Source: Mucilaginibacter phyllosphaerae (lineage in GTDB: Bacteria; Bacteroidota; Bacteroidia; Sphingobacteriales; Sphingobacteriaceae). Taken from it: a stretch of DNA of 64,000 bases. This document shows positions 17,367 through 26,634 of this stretch, in pieces (the first letter of the stretch is position 1; each line of letters begins with the position of its first letter). The stretch covers positions 62,001-126,000 of the forward strand of contig NZ_SNQG01000007.1 of assembly GCF_004378255.1 (NCBI RefSeq), written 5' to 3'. The notes below the pieces were generated by a model. It had not been told where the DNA came from. It searched no databases and saw nothing but the letters and a program-made list of their open reading frames with translations. Both the position numbers and the translations under genes were made by a program.

Positions 17367-17765
17367 ATGATCAGGAAGATACTTTTTGTAGCATTACTGG
17401 CTTTTATACTTTGCGCATTTGGTGCAGATAATAAATTAAACGGCAATTGGGAATACAGCGGCGGTATTTACAACGGCAAACCAGAAGCACCTTCAAAAGA
17501 TTATAAACTGCTAAGGCAGTATGATGATGCCCATTATACGGCTTTGTTTATAGAAAAAGATGCAGAGCCAATAACCTACGAAAAAGGTGATTACATTTTA
17601 AAACAGGATACCTGCCTGGAAACCCAAACCTTTAGCGCACAGCCATCCAAATTACTTAGCATAACGCTTAGATACCGTTACCGGCTTAAAAACGACACGC
17701 TTACTCTTAATGGCGTATTACCCAACGGAACTGTAGTACAGGAGTATTGGAAAAGGATTAAATAA
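17367..17765 (+). CDS. Small exported protein, possible lipocalin-like fold
   Basis: 132 residues with an N-terminal signal sequence (MIRKILFVALLAFILCAFG). The mature part begins NKLNGNWEYSGG and continues with short beta-rich segments to EYWKRIK. A 'NGxW' start with beta strands is typical of small lipocalin-like/DUF4488-type proteins, but the match is by eye only. The start codon is three bases after the hemF stop, so it is likely co-transcribed. Function unknown. Confidence 0.6.
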   Translation: MIRKILFVALLAFILCAFGADNKLNGNWEYSGGIYNGKPEAPSKDYKLLRQYDDAHYTALFIEKDAEPITYEKGDYILKQDTCLETQTFSAQPSKLLSITLRYRYRLKNDTLTLNGVLPNGTVVQEYWKRIK

Positions 17766-17922
17766 AATACCCTTTCCAAATTGAAAAATTTAGATTTTTT
17801 AAATTTGTTGATGCTTTAGACCATTCAATTATTCCCACTTCAATTCAGTAAAGTTTTTAATTCATCAAGTTCTGATTCTGGCATAAAAAACGTGGAAAAC
17901 AAGTATAAATGTTAGCAAAAAC

Positions 17923-17955
17923 TTGCCCTAAAAATCATATAAATTCATAACTTCG
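17923..17955 (+). promoter_or_regulatory. Predicted gyrA promoter
   Basis: TTG at 17923-17925, a 22-base gap and TAACTTCG at 17948-17955 (one base off TAnnTTTG). It lies 62 bases before the start of gyrA. The rest of the 250-base gap 17766-18017 shows nothing else I recognise. Confidence 0.45.
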
Positions 17956-18017
17956 CAGGTCATATAAAAATATTTTTATACGCATTTACTGTTAAGATTT
18001 TCCACTAAGAAAAACCA

Positions 18018-20660
18018 ATGGCTGAAGAAACCGAAGACGAAAATTCGCACAAAGAAGACAGGATAATTTCGATAAATATTGATGAAGAGATGCGTGCCGC
18101 TTACATTGATTATTCAATGTCGGTTATTGTATCAAGGGCGCTGCCCGATGTACGCGACGGTTTAAAACCCGTTCATAGGCGTGTATTGTACGGTATGTTA
18201 GACCTGGGTTTGGCAAATAACAAACCATATAAAAAATCGGCCCGTATTGTGGGTGAGGTTTTGGGTAAGTATCACCCGCATGGCGATACATCTGTATATG
18301 ATGCCATGGTACGTATGGCGCAAGACTGGAGCCTGAGATATCCGTTTGTTGAAGGGCAGGGTAACTACGGCTCGATAGATGGCGACCAACCGGCGGCAAT
18401 GCGTTATACCGAGGCCCGGTTGGAGAAGATAGCCGAAGAGATGCTGGCTGATATCAACAAAGACACAATAGATTTTCAGCTGAACTTTGACGACTCGCTG
18501 CAGGAGCCGACCGTGCTTCCTGCAAAATTCCCTAACCTGCTGGTAAACGGTGCATCGGGTATTGCGGTGGGTATGGCAACTAACATGGCGCCGCACAACT
18601 TATCAGAGATCATTGATGCTACCATAGCTTTGATCGATAACCGCCAGATAGAGATTGCCGAACTGATGACTTACGTTAAAGGCCCTGATTTCCCTACAGG
18701 TGGTATCATTTATGGTTACGAGGGCCCACGCCAGGCATTGGAAACCGGCCGTGGCCGTATTGTTATCCGTGCACGTGCCGAAATAGAAACTTATAATAAT
18801 GACCGTGAGCGTATCATTGTAACAGAAGTACCTTATCAGGTAAACAAGGCGCTGATGATCGAGCGTACCGCCGAACTGGTTAACGAGAAAAAAATTGAAG
18901 GAATTTCTGCCATTCGCGATGAAAGTAACCGCGAGGGCATCCGTGTTGTTTATGAAATTAAGAGAGATGCAAACGCCGCTATCGTATTAAACAACCTATA
19001 TAAATACACGGCACTGCAAACATCCTTTAGTGTAAATAACATTGCACTGGTGCATGGCCGCCCGATGCTGCTTAACTTAAGAGACCTTATTCATCATTTT
19101 GTAGAGCACAGGCACGAGGTTGTTATCCGCCGCACTAAATATGAGCTGGCCGAGGCAGAAAAACGCGCACACATTTTAGAAGGTTTGCTTATCGCGCTTG
19201 ATCATATTGAAGAAGTTATCCGGTTGATCCGCGCATCTTCATCCCCGGATGAGGCACGTGAGGGCCTGATGGCACAGTTTGGCTTAAGCGATATACAGGC
19301 ACGCGCTATTTTGGATATGACCCTAAGGCGCTTAACCGGGCTTGAGCGTGATAAGATCCGCGATGAGTACGATGCCTTAATGAAAACCATCGATTACTTA
19401 AAATCTATCCTGGCTGATGAAGGCCTGCGTATGCAGATTATCAAAAACGAACTGAACGAAATAAAAGACAAATACGGTGATGAACGTAAAACCGAAATGG
19501 TACACTCATCAGCAGAAATGCAAACCGAAGATTTTATTGAGGATGAAGACGTTGTGATCACTATCTCTCGCGAAGGCTATATCAAACGCACCTCGCTTAC
19601 CGAATACCGCCGCCAGGGCAGGGGTGGGAAGGGATCTTTAGGCAGCAATAGCCGCGATGCCGATTTTATTGAGCATTTACTGATAGCAAGTAACCACAAT
19701 TACATGCTGTTCTTTACCGAATCTGGCCAGTGTTTCTGGTTAAGGGTATTTGAAATTCCGGAAGGCACACGCACCTCTAAAGGACGTGCCATTCAAAATA
19801 TCATCAATATACCTAAGGAAGAGAATATTAAGGCTTACATCAAGCTTAAATCACTCAAGGATAAAGAATACCTGGAAAATAACTTTATTATTATGTGTAC
19901 CCGCAAAGGTGTTATCAAAAAAACATCTTTAGAGGCATATTCGCGCCCGCGTGCCAATGGTATCAATGCTATTAATATCAACGAAGGCGATTCGTTACTG
20001 GAAGCAACCTTAACAACCGGAACAAGTGAAATTGTGATGGCGCTGCAATCTGGCCGTGCTATTCGTTTTAACGAATCTACCGTTAGGCCTATGGGGCGTA
20101 CGGCTACAGGGGTACGTGGTATTTACTTAGATAGTGATAATGACGAGGTTGTGGGTATGATAGCCATTGACGATAAAGAGACCACCGTGTTGGTTGTTTC
20201 TGAAAAAGGCTACGGTAAACGTACCGATATTGAGGATTACCGCGTTACTAATCGTGGTGGTAAAGGTGTAAAAACACTAAATATTACTGAAAAAACCGGA
20301 AACCTTGTAGCCATAAAAGGTGTTACTGATACGGAGGATTTGATGATCATCAATAAATCGGGCATTATCATTAGAATGGCTATCAGCGAATTGCGCACAA
20401 TGGGACGTGCTACACAAGGGGTGAGGCTAATTACCCTTAAAGGTAACGATGAAATAGCTTCGGTTGCTACGGTAGCCCATGAAGAGGATGAAGTATTAGA
20501 TGAAGCGATAATAGAAGAGGCGATAGCTGATAAAGAAATTGCTGAACAAACGGACGCTGATATAGCTTCAGAAACTACTGATGTACCAATAAAACCGGAT
20601 ACAGATATTGATACAGCTAATGCAGACGACGAGCCTGCTGATGATGACAAAACTGAATAA
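18018..20660 (+). CDS. gyrA: DNA gyrase subunit A
   Basis: 880 residues. The breakage-reunion domain is complete, with LPDVRDGLKPVHRRVLYGM, the quinolone-determining segment HPHGDTSVYD (Thr91 and Asp95 at the E. coli Ser83/Asp87 positions), and the catalytic Tyr130 in AAMRYTEARL. The C-terminal beta-pinwheel includes a GyrA-box-like QGRGGKG and a later NRGGKGVKTL, which argue for gyrase over topoisomerase IV. An acidic tail of about 55 residues rich in Asp/Glu/Ala follows the pinwheel. A TPR gene begins three bases after the stop, suggesting one transcript. Confidence 0.95.
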   Translation: MAEETEDENSHKEDRIISINIDEEMRAAYIDYSMSVIVSRALPDVRDGLKPVHRRVLYGMLDLGLANNKPYKKSARIVGEVLGKYHPHGDTSVYDAMVRMAQDWSLRYPFVEGQGNYGSIDGDQPAAMRYTEARLEKIAEEMLADINKDTIDFQLNFDDSLQEPTVLPAKFPNLLVNGASGIAVGMATNMAPHNLSEIIDATIALIDNRQIEIAELMTYVKGPDFPTGGIIYGYEGPRQALETGRGRIVIRARAEIETYNNDRERIIVTEVPYQVNKALMIERTAELVNEKKIEGISAIRDESNREGIRVVYEIKRDANAAIVLNNLYKYTALQTSFSVNNIALVHGRPMLLNLRDLIHHFVEHRHEVVIRRTKYELAEAEKRAHILEGLLIALDHIEEVIRLIRASSSPDEAREGLMAQFGLSDIQARAILDMTLRRLTGLERDKIRDEYDALMKTIDYLKSILADEGLRMQIIKNELNEIKDKYGDERKTEMVHSSAEMQTEDFIEDEDVVITISREGYIKRTSLTEYRRQGRGGKGSLGSNSRDADFIEHLLIASNHNYMLFFTESGQCFWLRVFEIPEGTRTSKGRAIQNIINIPKEENIKAYIKLKSLKDKEYLENNFIIMCTRKGVIKKTSLEAYSRPRANGINAININEGDSLLEATLTTGTSEIVMALQSGRAIRFNESTVRPMGRTATGVRGIYLDSDNDEVVGMIAIDDKETTVLVVSEKGYGKRTDIEDYRVTNRGGKGVKTLNITEKTGNLVAIKGVTDTEDLMIINKSGIIIRMAISELRTMGRATQGVRLITLKGNDEIASVATVAHEEDEVLDEAIIEEAIADKEIAEQTDADIASETTDVPIKPDTDIDTANADDEPADDDKTE

Positions 20661-20663
20661 TAA

Positions 20664-21773
20664 ATGCAAAACCGAAAGATCGGGTTAATAATTTTAGCGT
20701 TGTTTACTACATCCTTTGCCTTTGGCCAATCCGAAGCGTTAAAGGTTGTGGTAAACAACCTTGCTTTTTATAAGCAAAAAGGCGACCTTAAATTTTTAGC
20801 CAACGCTAAAAAATCTGCCGATAGTTTAGTGGTTACCCGTAAAGATTCGGCCGATCTGGACAAAAATGTTTACCGCATTATTGTAAATTCCAGCATATTG
20901 TACACAGATTCTTTAAATAAACTTGGTCAGCCGGAAGATTTTCTTAATAAAACAGCAACCTTACTGGACAAATTTGAAGATAGAAGCAAAATATATAAAT
21001 ACCAGCCCGAAATTGATTATGCCAAGCGATGCCTGGCAAACGTATATATTCGTAAAGGATTTATTTTTACTAAAAACAACGATTTTAAGAATGCTGTAGA
21101 TGCTTTCCAAAAAGCAAAAAAATACGCTCCGTCACAAAAACAGATCAACGCCTATATTGCTTATGCCAGCAATCGGTTAGGCAACCTGCAGGATGCTGCC
21201 AAGTACTACAATAACCTGGTAAATACCGATAGCACCAAGCTGGAATATCTGGAAACTGCTTCTACGATTTATAAATCTATTGGTGATACGGCCAAAGCAT
21301 TACAAATTGTAAAAAAGGGGAGGCGCCTGCTGCCACAAAATAAGCAGCTTTTAAATGATGAGGCAAACATCTACAATAACAAAAGAGATTATAAAGCGTT
21401 AGAACCTTTGTTAATATCCTTAATTGATAACAACCCTAATAACCCGGATGTTAGTTTTGTTGCGGCAAATTGTTATGATAATTTAAACCAATATGATAAA
21501 GCAGAATCCTTGTACCTGCGCACAATTGAATTGAATGGCACAGCTTACGAGCCGGTATTTAATTTAGGATTATTATATTTCAAAAAAAGCACACTTAAAA
21601 ACAACAACGACGATAAAAATATTACAAGCGCTATTTTATGGCTCGAAAAAGCAAATGAAATGGCGCCTCGGGATAAAAATTGCCTCGAACTTTTACAGCT
21701 TGCCTACAATAAAACCGGCAATCAAAATCAGCTGGATAGGGTAAGTGATAAGTTAGAGCAATTATCAAACTAA
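20664..21773 (+). CDS. Exported tetratricopeptide-repeat protein
   Basis: 369 residues. The signal peptide ends near FAFGQ (about residue 22). Most of the mature chain is made of 34-residue helical repeats (for example YIRKGFIFTKNNDFKNAVDA and AANCYDNLNQYDKAESLYLR), so it is a periplasmic or outer-membrane-associated scaffold. It follows gyrA by three bases and is followed by a second TPR protein, a gyrA-TPR-TPR order that suggests co-transcription. Partner and function are unknown. Confidence 0.8.
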   Translation: MQNRKIGLIILALFTTSFAFGQSEALKVVVNNLAFYKQKGDLKFLANAKKSADSLVVTRKDSADLDKNVYRIIVNSSILYTDSLNKLGQPEDFLNKTATLLDKFEDRSKIYKYQPEIDYAKRCLANVYIRKGFIFTKNNDFKNAVDAFQKAKKYAPSQKQINAYIAYASNRLGNLQDAAKYYNNLVNTDSTKLEYLETASTIYKSIGDTAKALQIVKKGRRLLPQNKQLLNDEANIYNNKRDYKALEPLLISLIDNNPNNPDVSFVAANCYDNLNQYDKAESLYLRTIELNGTAYEPVFNLGLLYFKKSTLKNNNDDKNITSAILWLEKANEMAPRDKNCLELLQLAYNKTGNQNQLDRVSDKLEQLSN

Positions 21774-21821
21774 TAAAACAATAAATAACACATAAGCATT
21801 ACCAATTTAAAACAGTATCAA

Positions 21822-23066
21822 ATGAAAATTAAATTCTTAATGGTGGGGCTATTGGGTCTCATTTCTGCAACTTGCTTTGCCCAAAAAGGGGAGCTGAATA
21901 CGGCTCAATCTGAATATGAAAAATACGATGGTTTAAAAACAGCGCAGCCTAAGCTGGCAATGCCAAGCCTTGATAAAGCAAAAGAAGCTATTGATAAAGC
22001 TGCTGCAAACCCTAAAACAGCTAATTTACCGCAAACCTATGCTGTAAAGGCAAACGTGTACGGTGCTCTTGCCGAGTTAGATACCGTTTCAACTACATCA
22101 TTACCAAAATTCAACACAGCCGCAGAAGCACTGGCTAAGGCGAAAGAGTTGGATAAAGGCGATAATAAAAAATCTATTGATAATGCACAATCTATTTTAG
22201 CAGCATATCAATCTAACAAAGGTGTAAAAGAATATCAGGCAGGGAAATATGATCTTGCTTATAAATCTTTCGATTATTATCGTAATGTTTTCCCGGAAGA
22301 TACAAACGCTGTACTTTACACCGCACTTGCAGCTTATAATTCCAAAAATTACCCGGCAGCGATTACTAACTACAGTAAACTTACAACGTTAAAATATTCT
22401 AAAGCAGAAACGTTATATAGTGATTTAGCAAGTATATATTTAGCTACTAAAGACACCACCGGTGCTTTAAAAACAATTACTGACGGCTTGGTTAAATTCC
22501 CAAACAATGCCGACCTAAGAAGGACTGAAATAGAGATCAGCCTGCAACAGGGCAAACAAAAAGAAGTGCTTGATAAAATTACAAGTGCCATTGCAAATGA
22601 TCCAAAAAACAAAAACCTGTATTATTATGCAGGTTTAGTTTACTCCAATACAGCCGATGATGCAGGGCAGAAACTGATCAAAGCACCTGCTGCAGGAAAA
22701 GCCGCATTACAAGCTGAAAAGACACAAAACATGCAAAAAGCAGCTGAAATGTATAAAAAAGCCCTGGAGATAGATCCAAACTATTTCGAAGCCAATTTAA
22801 ACATGGGTTATGTATTGTTATCACCGGCAATTGATACTTATAATGCTGCTAATAAATTACCGGCAAATCAACAAAAAGCTTATGAGGTTGCGGTTGCAAA
22901 AGCAAACACACAATTTGATGTTGCAAAGCCATATTTACTTAAAGCTGTAGAATTAAATCCAAAATCAGCCGACGCACTTAATAATTTGCTTACTTATTAT
23001 AAAGGCAAAAGGGATAATGCAAACATTGCTAAAACTAATGCATTAATAGCAGCACTACCCCAATAA
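21822..23066 (+). CDS. Exported tetratricopeptide-repeat protein
   Basis: 414 residues with a signal peptide ending near SATCFAQ. TPR-like helical pairs fill the mature part (GKYDLAYKSFDYYRNVFPED, AEMYKKALEIDPNYFEANLN), with Lys/Ala-rich linkers. It shares architecture with the preceding gene but is not an obvious duplicate. The 48-base gap to that gene has no terminator, while a strong one follows this gene, so it ends the gyrA unit. Function unknown. Confidence 0.8.
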   Translation: MKIKFLMVGLLGLISATCFAQKGELNTAQSEYEKYDGLKTAQPKLAMPSLDKAKEAIDKAAANPKTANLPQTYAVKANVYGALAELDTVSTTSLPKFNTAAEALAKAKELDKGDNKKSIDNAQSILAAYQSNKGVKEYQAGKYDLAYKSFDYYRNVFPEDTNAVLYTALAAYNSKNYPAAITNYSKLTTLKYSKAETLYSDLASIYLATKDTTGALKTITDGLVKFPNNADLRRTEIEISLQQGKQKEVLDKITSAIANDPKNKNLYYYAGLVYSNTADDAGQKLIKAPAAGKAALQAEKTQNMQKAAEMYKKALEIDPNYFEANLNMGYVLLSPAIDTYNAANKLPANQQKAYEVAVAKANTQFDVAKPYLLKAVELNPKSADALNNLLTYYKGKRDNANIAKTNALIAALPQ

Positions 23067-23070
23067 TATT

Positions 23071-23109
23071 ATAAATTAAGCCCTATAAAAAAAATAGGGC
23101 TTAATTTAT
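23071..23109 (+). terminator. Intrinsic terminator of the gyrA-TPR unit
   Basis: A 16-bp inverted repeat (ATAAATTAAGCCCTAT and its complement) around seven A. Symmetric enough to act in both directions. Confidence 0.85.
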
Positions 23110-23213
23110 ATCAATACTACTTAACATAATGTTAATTATAGGAATTATTTATTATTTAAATTTGCTGAAGAGACTATTCTAAATACAAGCCAATTTAAAA
23201 TAATTATAGCACG

Positions 23214-23242
23214 AAAAAGCCCCATGAAGTTTCATGAGGCTT
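23214..23242 (-). terminator. Intrinsic terminator of the small lipoprotein gene
   Basis: AAGCCTCATGAA pairs with TTCATGGGGCTT (one mismatch) and is followed by five T on the minus strand. Confidence 0.8.
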
Positions 23243-23262
23243 ATGACATTACGAAAAACAAA

Positions 23263-23469
23263 TTACATAGGTTTTTTTGTAGTATCTGTTGTTGTAGTAT
23301 CTTTTTTCATAGTATCCGTTTTGGCACTATCTGTTGGTGCAGCCATTGTTGCGGTTGAATCTGTTGAAGTACTGTCACCAGTACCGGCTTTTTTTTCTGA
23401 ACTACAGCCTGTGGCAATTGTACCAACCATTGTCGCGACTAACGCGAAACTTAAAATTTGCTTTTTCAT
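23263..23469 (-). CDS. Small Thr/Ser/Asp-rich lipoprotein
   Basis: 68 residues. A signal sequence with lipobox (TIATGCSS) predicts lipidation at about Cys22. The mature part is only 47 residues of low-complexity Thr, Ser, Asp and Lys (TDTMKKDTTTTDTTKKPM) with no fold expected. Such short disordered lipoproteins are frequent in Sphingobacteriaceae and their role is unknown. It is a single gene with its own terminator. The opposite strand is also open here, but it reads as a shadow. Confidence 0.75.
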   Translation of the reverse strand: MKKQILSFALVATMVGTIATGCSSEKKAGTGDSTSTDSTATMAAPTDSAKTDTMKKDTTTTDTTKKPM

Positions 23470-23567
23470 ATTAGATATAATTTAAAAGTATTAATCAAAT
23501 GTTTGTTAGCATTATTAACCCGTAAAGCTCAAAGTTGTTTAATAAACTTTCGTTATTATTTAAAGAG

Positions 23568-23602
23568 TTGCATATGCTTAAAATGTCATAAATATAATTT
23601 TG
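23568..23602 (+). promoter_or_regulatory. Possible promoter of the DUF4442 gene
   Basis: TTG at 23568-23570, a 24-base gap and TAATTTTG at 23595-23602, 48 bases before the ATG at 23651. The spacing is slightly long. Confidence 0.35.
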
Positions 23603-23650
23603 GTTGATCCGGTCTATTATTTAAACAATTTATTGTTGATATTTATCGCA

Positions 23651-24124
23651 ATGGTAGTATCAGAAAACACTTTGAAATGGGCCATGCGCTTCTACCCTCC
23701 ACTGCTGTTTCAACGGATTTGGATTATAGGGTTTGATGCAGGCTTTAGGGGTGTTAAGGTAAGGGTAAGTAAGAGTATTTTTAATAAAAATTATAACGGG
23801 TCTGTTTTTGGCGGGACTATTTTTGCAGCGGCAGATCCTTTTTATCCGGTTTTGCTTTACCAGGTTTTAAATAAACCCGGCAGAGATTTACGCGTATGGT
23901 CAAAATCGGCAAAAATAGATTTTTTAAAGCCTGCCTTATCCGCCTTATCATTTCATATCATTTTAAATGAGGCGGATATTGATATGGCTGTAAAAGCTTT
24001 GAGCAATACAGGTAAGTATGAAAATACATTCCCGGTAGATATCTACAATAACAACAATGAGATATGTGCATCGTTATTAAATGAAGTATATGTGCGCGAC
24101 CTTAATTTTAAACAAGCAATTTAA
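23651..24124 (+). CDS. DUF4442 (PaaI-like hotdog thioesterase) protein
   Basis: 157 residues from the ATG at 23651; the frame is open back to a TTG at 23600 inside the promoter. The start KWAMRFYPPLLFQRIW and the segment FNKNYNGSVFGGTIFAAADP fit DUF4442, a hotdog-fold family related to acyl-CoA thioesterases. The GGxxFxxAD pattern is where the active-site region lies in such folds. Substrate unknown. It is followed three bases later by a GNAT acetyltransferase, probably in one transcript. Confidence 0.75.
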   Translation: MVVSENTLKWAMRFYPPLLFQRIWIIGFDAGFRGVKVRVSKSIFNKNYNGSVFGGTIFAAADPFYPVLLYQVLNKPGRDLRVWSKSAKIDFLKPALSALSFHIILNEADIDMAVKALSNTGKYENTFPVDIYNNNNEICASLLNEVYVRDLNFKQAI

Positions 24125-24127
24125 CCA

Positions 24128-24583
24128 ATGCCCGTATTTATGAACGATGAACTCTTTGTAAAAAAGGGTTATAAAATATCAACAGACCGGCATTTGCTTA
24201 ATTTTGATACAATATTCAACTATCTTGACGGGCAATCCTACTGGGCTAAAGGCATACCAGCTGATAAGCTGAAGAAAGCCATAACAAATTCATTATGTTT
24301 TGGCGTTTACAAGGCCGACGAACAGGTGGGTTTTGCACGCGTAATTACTGATAAAGCAACATTTGCTTACCTGTGCGATGTTTTTATTTTGCCAGATTAC
24401 CAAGGTGTTGGTTTATCAAAATGGCTGATGCAAACCATAGTGGCACACCCGGATTTGCAGGGGCTGCGCAGATGGTCGTTAGCTACGCTGGATGCACACG
24501 GTTTGTATAAGCAGTTTGGTTTTACCGAAATAAATAACCCTGAGCGATGGATGCAGATTTTTACGCCTTATAATACAGATTGA
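24128..24583 (+). CDS. GNAT-family N-acetyltransferase
   Basis: 151 residues. The acetyl-CoA-binding motif A is visible in VFILPDYQGVGLSKWLM (Q-x-x-G-x-G pattern), and the end has the typical LDAHGLYKQFGFTEI segment. An internal ATG at 24140 (MNDELFVKKGYK) is an alternative start. It transfers acetyl to an unknown amine. It sits between the DUF4442 gene and an AlbA_2 gene with tiny spacings, suggesting a three-gene unit. Confidence 0.85.
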   Translation: MPVFMNDELFVKKGYKISTDRHLLNFDTIFNYLDGQSYWAKGIPADKLKKAITNSLCFGVYKADEQVGFARVITDKATFAYLCDVFILPDYQGVGLSKWLMQTIVAHPDLQGLRRWSLATLDAHGLYKQFGFTEINNPERWMQIFTPYNTD

Positions 24584-24592
24584 CGAGATTGC

Positions 24593-25216
24593 ATGAATTT
24601 AAAGCGACAGATTTTTGAGGGCGAAGGCGTATCACTTGATTTTAAGAAAACCATAACCAGTTGCGAAAAGATAGCCAAAACGATGGTTTCTTTTGCCAAC
24701 AACGTTGGCGGCAGGCTGCTTATTGGTGTGCTTGATGACGGTACCATAAAAGGTGTTAAAGCCGAGGACGAGGAGCAGTATATGATCACCAAGGCCGCTC
24801 ATTTTTTTGCCCGCCCGGCGCTTGAGCCTGTTTTTGAAGAGGTTTATTTTGATGATAAGCTGGTATTGGTTGTTGATATACCCGAAAGCAATGATAAACC
24901 CCACTACGCTTTGGCCGAAGATGGTAAATGGTGGGTCTATATCCGCGTGAAAGATAAAAGTGTGCTGGCCAGTAAAGTGGTGGTTGATGTGCTTAAAAGA
25001 TCAGCTGATGATACAGGCGTATTGATAGAATATTCATCTAAAGAAAAGGCTTTGCTTGAGCATCTGGATAAAGAAGAACGCATCACTGTAAAAGAGTTTT
25101 GCACTTTGTTAAATATTGGCCGCAGGCGCGCACAACGTATTTTGGTTGATCTGGTATTATCCGGCATACTGCGCGTGCATACTACCGAAAAAGAAGAGTT
25201 TTACACAGCTTCCTGA
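24593..25216 (+). CDS. AlbA_2 (Schlafen-like) domain protein with C-terminal winged helix
   Basis: 207 residues. The N-terminal part (about 1-125) has the AlbA_2/Schlafen pattern: GEGVSLDFKKTI, then VSFANNVGGRLLIGVLDDG. In related proteins this domain binds nucleic acid or nucleotides. The C-terminal 70 residues (KEERITVKEFCTLLNIGRRR) look like a helix-turn-helix. It is a probable regulator of unknown target. It starts nine bases after the GNAT gene. Confidence 0.8.
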   Translation: MNLKRQIFEGEGVSLDFKKTITSCEKIAKTMVSFANNVGGRLLIGVLDDGTIKGVKAEDEEQYMITKAAHFFARPALEPVFEEVYFDDKLVLVVDIPESNDKPHYALAEDGKWWVYIRVKDKSVLASKVVVDVLKRSADDTGVLIEYSSKEKALLEHLDKEERITVKEFCTLLNIGRRRAQRILVDLVLSGILRVHTTEKEEFYTAS

Positions 25217-25233
25217 TTTAGCGGGCTATTGCT

Positions 25234-25241
25234 TACTTTTG
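25234..25241 (+). promoter_or_regulatory. Possible -7 box for the MATE gene
   Basis: TACTTTTG, a full TAnnTTTG match, 16 bases before the start codon at 25258. No TTG is found at normal distance upstream. Confidence 0.35.
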
Positions 25242-25257
25242 CCAGCCGTGTAAGCCA

Positions 25258-26634
25258 ATGAAAGCCCTTTATCAAAAATACCGTTTTTACTATCGCGATA
25301 GCCTGAAACTGGCTATACCCATTGTGCTTTCGCAGATCGGGCATACCCTTGTGCATTTTTCAGATACCATTATCATCGGGCAATTTGCAGGTACCGCGGC
25401 GCTTGCTGCCGTATCCTTATCTATCAGTTTATTTATTGTTCCTTTTGTAATAGCCCTGGGCATTAGTTATGGTATAACACCTTTGATTGCACAGCATAAC
25501 GGCAGAAAAAATTATACTGAATGCGGCAGGTTACTAAGTAATAGTTTATTGCTGAATGCGATAACCGGTGTTATACTTTTTGTGATATTCTATCTTGGGG
25601 TGCTGTTTTTTATAGGTAAACTGCATCAATCACCCGATGTTGTTGTGCAGGCAAAGCCATTTTTAATATTGTTGCTATCCTCATTGATGCCCTTAATGGT
25701 GTTCAACACATTTAAACAATTTGCCGAAGGGTTGGGCTTAACCCGGCAAGCTATGTATATAACCATTATTGGCAATGTAATAAATATTTTAGTTGGGATA
25801 GTTTTGGTAAAAGGGATGTTTGGCATTGCCCCCATGGGTATAAAAGGTGTTGGTTACAGCACACTTATAGATCGTTGCCTGATGGCTGCAGCTATGTGTA
25901 TTTATGTGTTCCGTTCACCTCACTTTAAAAAATATTTAAATGATTTTGAATTTAAAAACATTGACAGGGAAAGAATTAAACAGCTTTTAAAAATTGGTGC
26001 ACCGGTAGCTATGCAATCAACTTTCGAGGTAAGCGCATTTGGCGGTGCATCTATTATAATTGGTACTATTGGGGCAGTACCACAGGCTGCCCATCAGATT
26101 GCTTTAAATCTTGCCAGCATGAGCTACATGATGGCTGCAGGCATCTCATCTGCATCGGCCATACGGTCTGGCAATTATTTTGGTTCGGGCGATCATCATC
26201 AATTACGCTTTTCGGCAATATCCAATTACCATATCGTAATTGTGTTTATGAGTTGTACGGCTATTATTTTCACCTTGTTTAACCATCTGCTTCCCTGGAT
26301 CTACACATCAGATATACAGGTAATCACAATAGCAAAACAGCTGCTTATCGTAGCTGCATTTTTTCAATTATTTGATGGTACGCAGGTTGTAGGTTTAGGC
26401 ATACTGCGTGGCATGGGCGATGTAAAAATACCAACAATATTAACATTTATATCTTACTGGGTTATAGGTTTGCCTGTTGGTTACCTTTTAGGCATTATAT
26501 TGCATATTGGTGTAATTGGCGTTTGGTTCGGGCTGGTCGCCGGTTTGGCGTCCGCATCCTTGATGCTGTTTTTAAGGTTTCAAAAGATCAGTAAAAGTAA
26601 TAAACTGATGATGATCAAAGATCTAAAAATATAG
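25258..26634 (+). CDS. MATE-family efflux transporter
   Basis: 458 residues with about twelve hydrophobic helices in two related halves. The N-terminal ALPIVLSQIGHTLVH-type helix (LAIPIVLSQIGHTLVHFSDT here) and the AFGGASIIIGTIGAVPQAAH segment of the second half match the NorM-like MATE group, which export cationic compounds in exchange for Na+ or H+. The last twelve bases overlap the convergent histone-deacetylase-like gene. Confidence 0.9.
   Translation: MKALYQKYRFYYRDSLKLAIPIVLSQIGHTLVHFSDTIIIGQFAGTAALAAVSLSISLFIVPFVIALGISYGITPLIAQHNGRKNYTECGRLLSNSLLLNAITGVILFVIFYLGVLFFIGKLHQSPDVVVQAKPFLILLLSSLMPLMVFNTFKQFAEGLGLTRQAMYITIIGNVINILVGIVLVKGMFGIAPMGIKGVGYSTLIDRCLMAAAMCIYVFRSPHFKKYLNDFEFKNIDRERIKQLLKIGAPVAMQSTFEVSAFGGASIIIGTIGAVPQAAHQIALNLASMSYMMAAGISSASAIRSGNYFGSGDHHQLRFSAISNYHIVIVFMSCTAIIFTLFNHLLPWIYTSDIQVITIAKQLLIVAAFFQLFDGTQVVGLGILRGMGDVKIPTILTFISYWVIGLPVGYLLGIILHIGVIGVWFGLVAGLASASLMLFLRFQKISKSNKLMMIKDLKI

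Noticed and set aside
23224..23485. Plus-strand ORF with Cys-rich stretch (CSICCCS) opposite the small lipoprotein, resembling another polycysteine leader.
   Set aside because: It is antisense to the Thr-rich lipoprotein (ACN codons read back as NGT), with no sulfur gene downstream.
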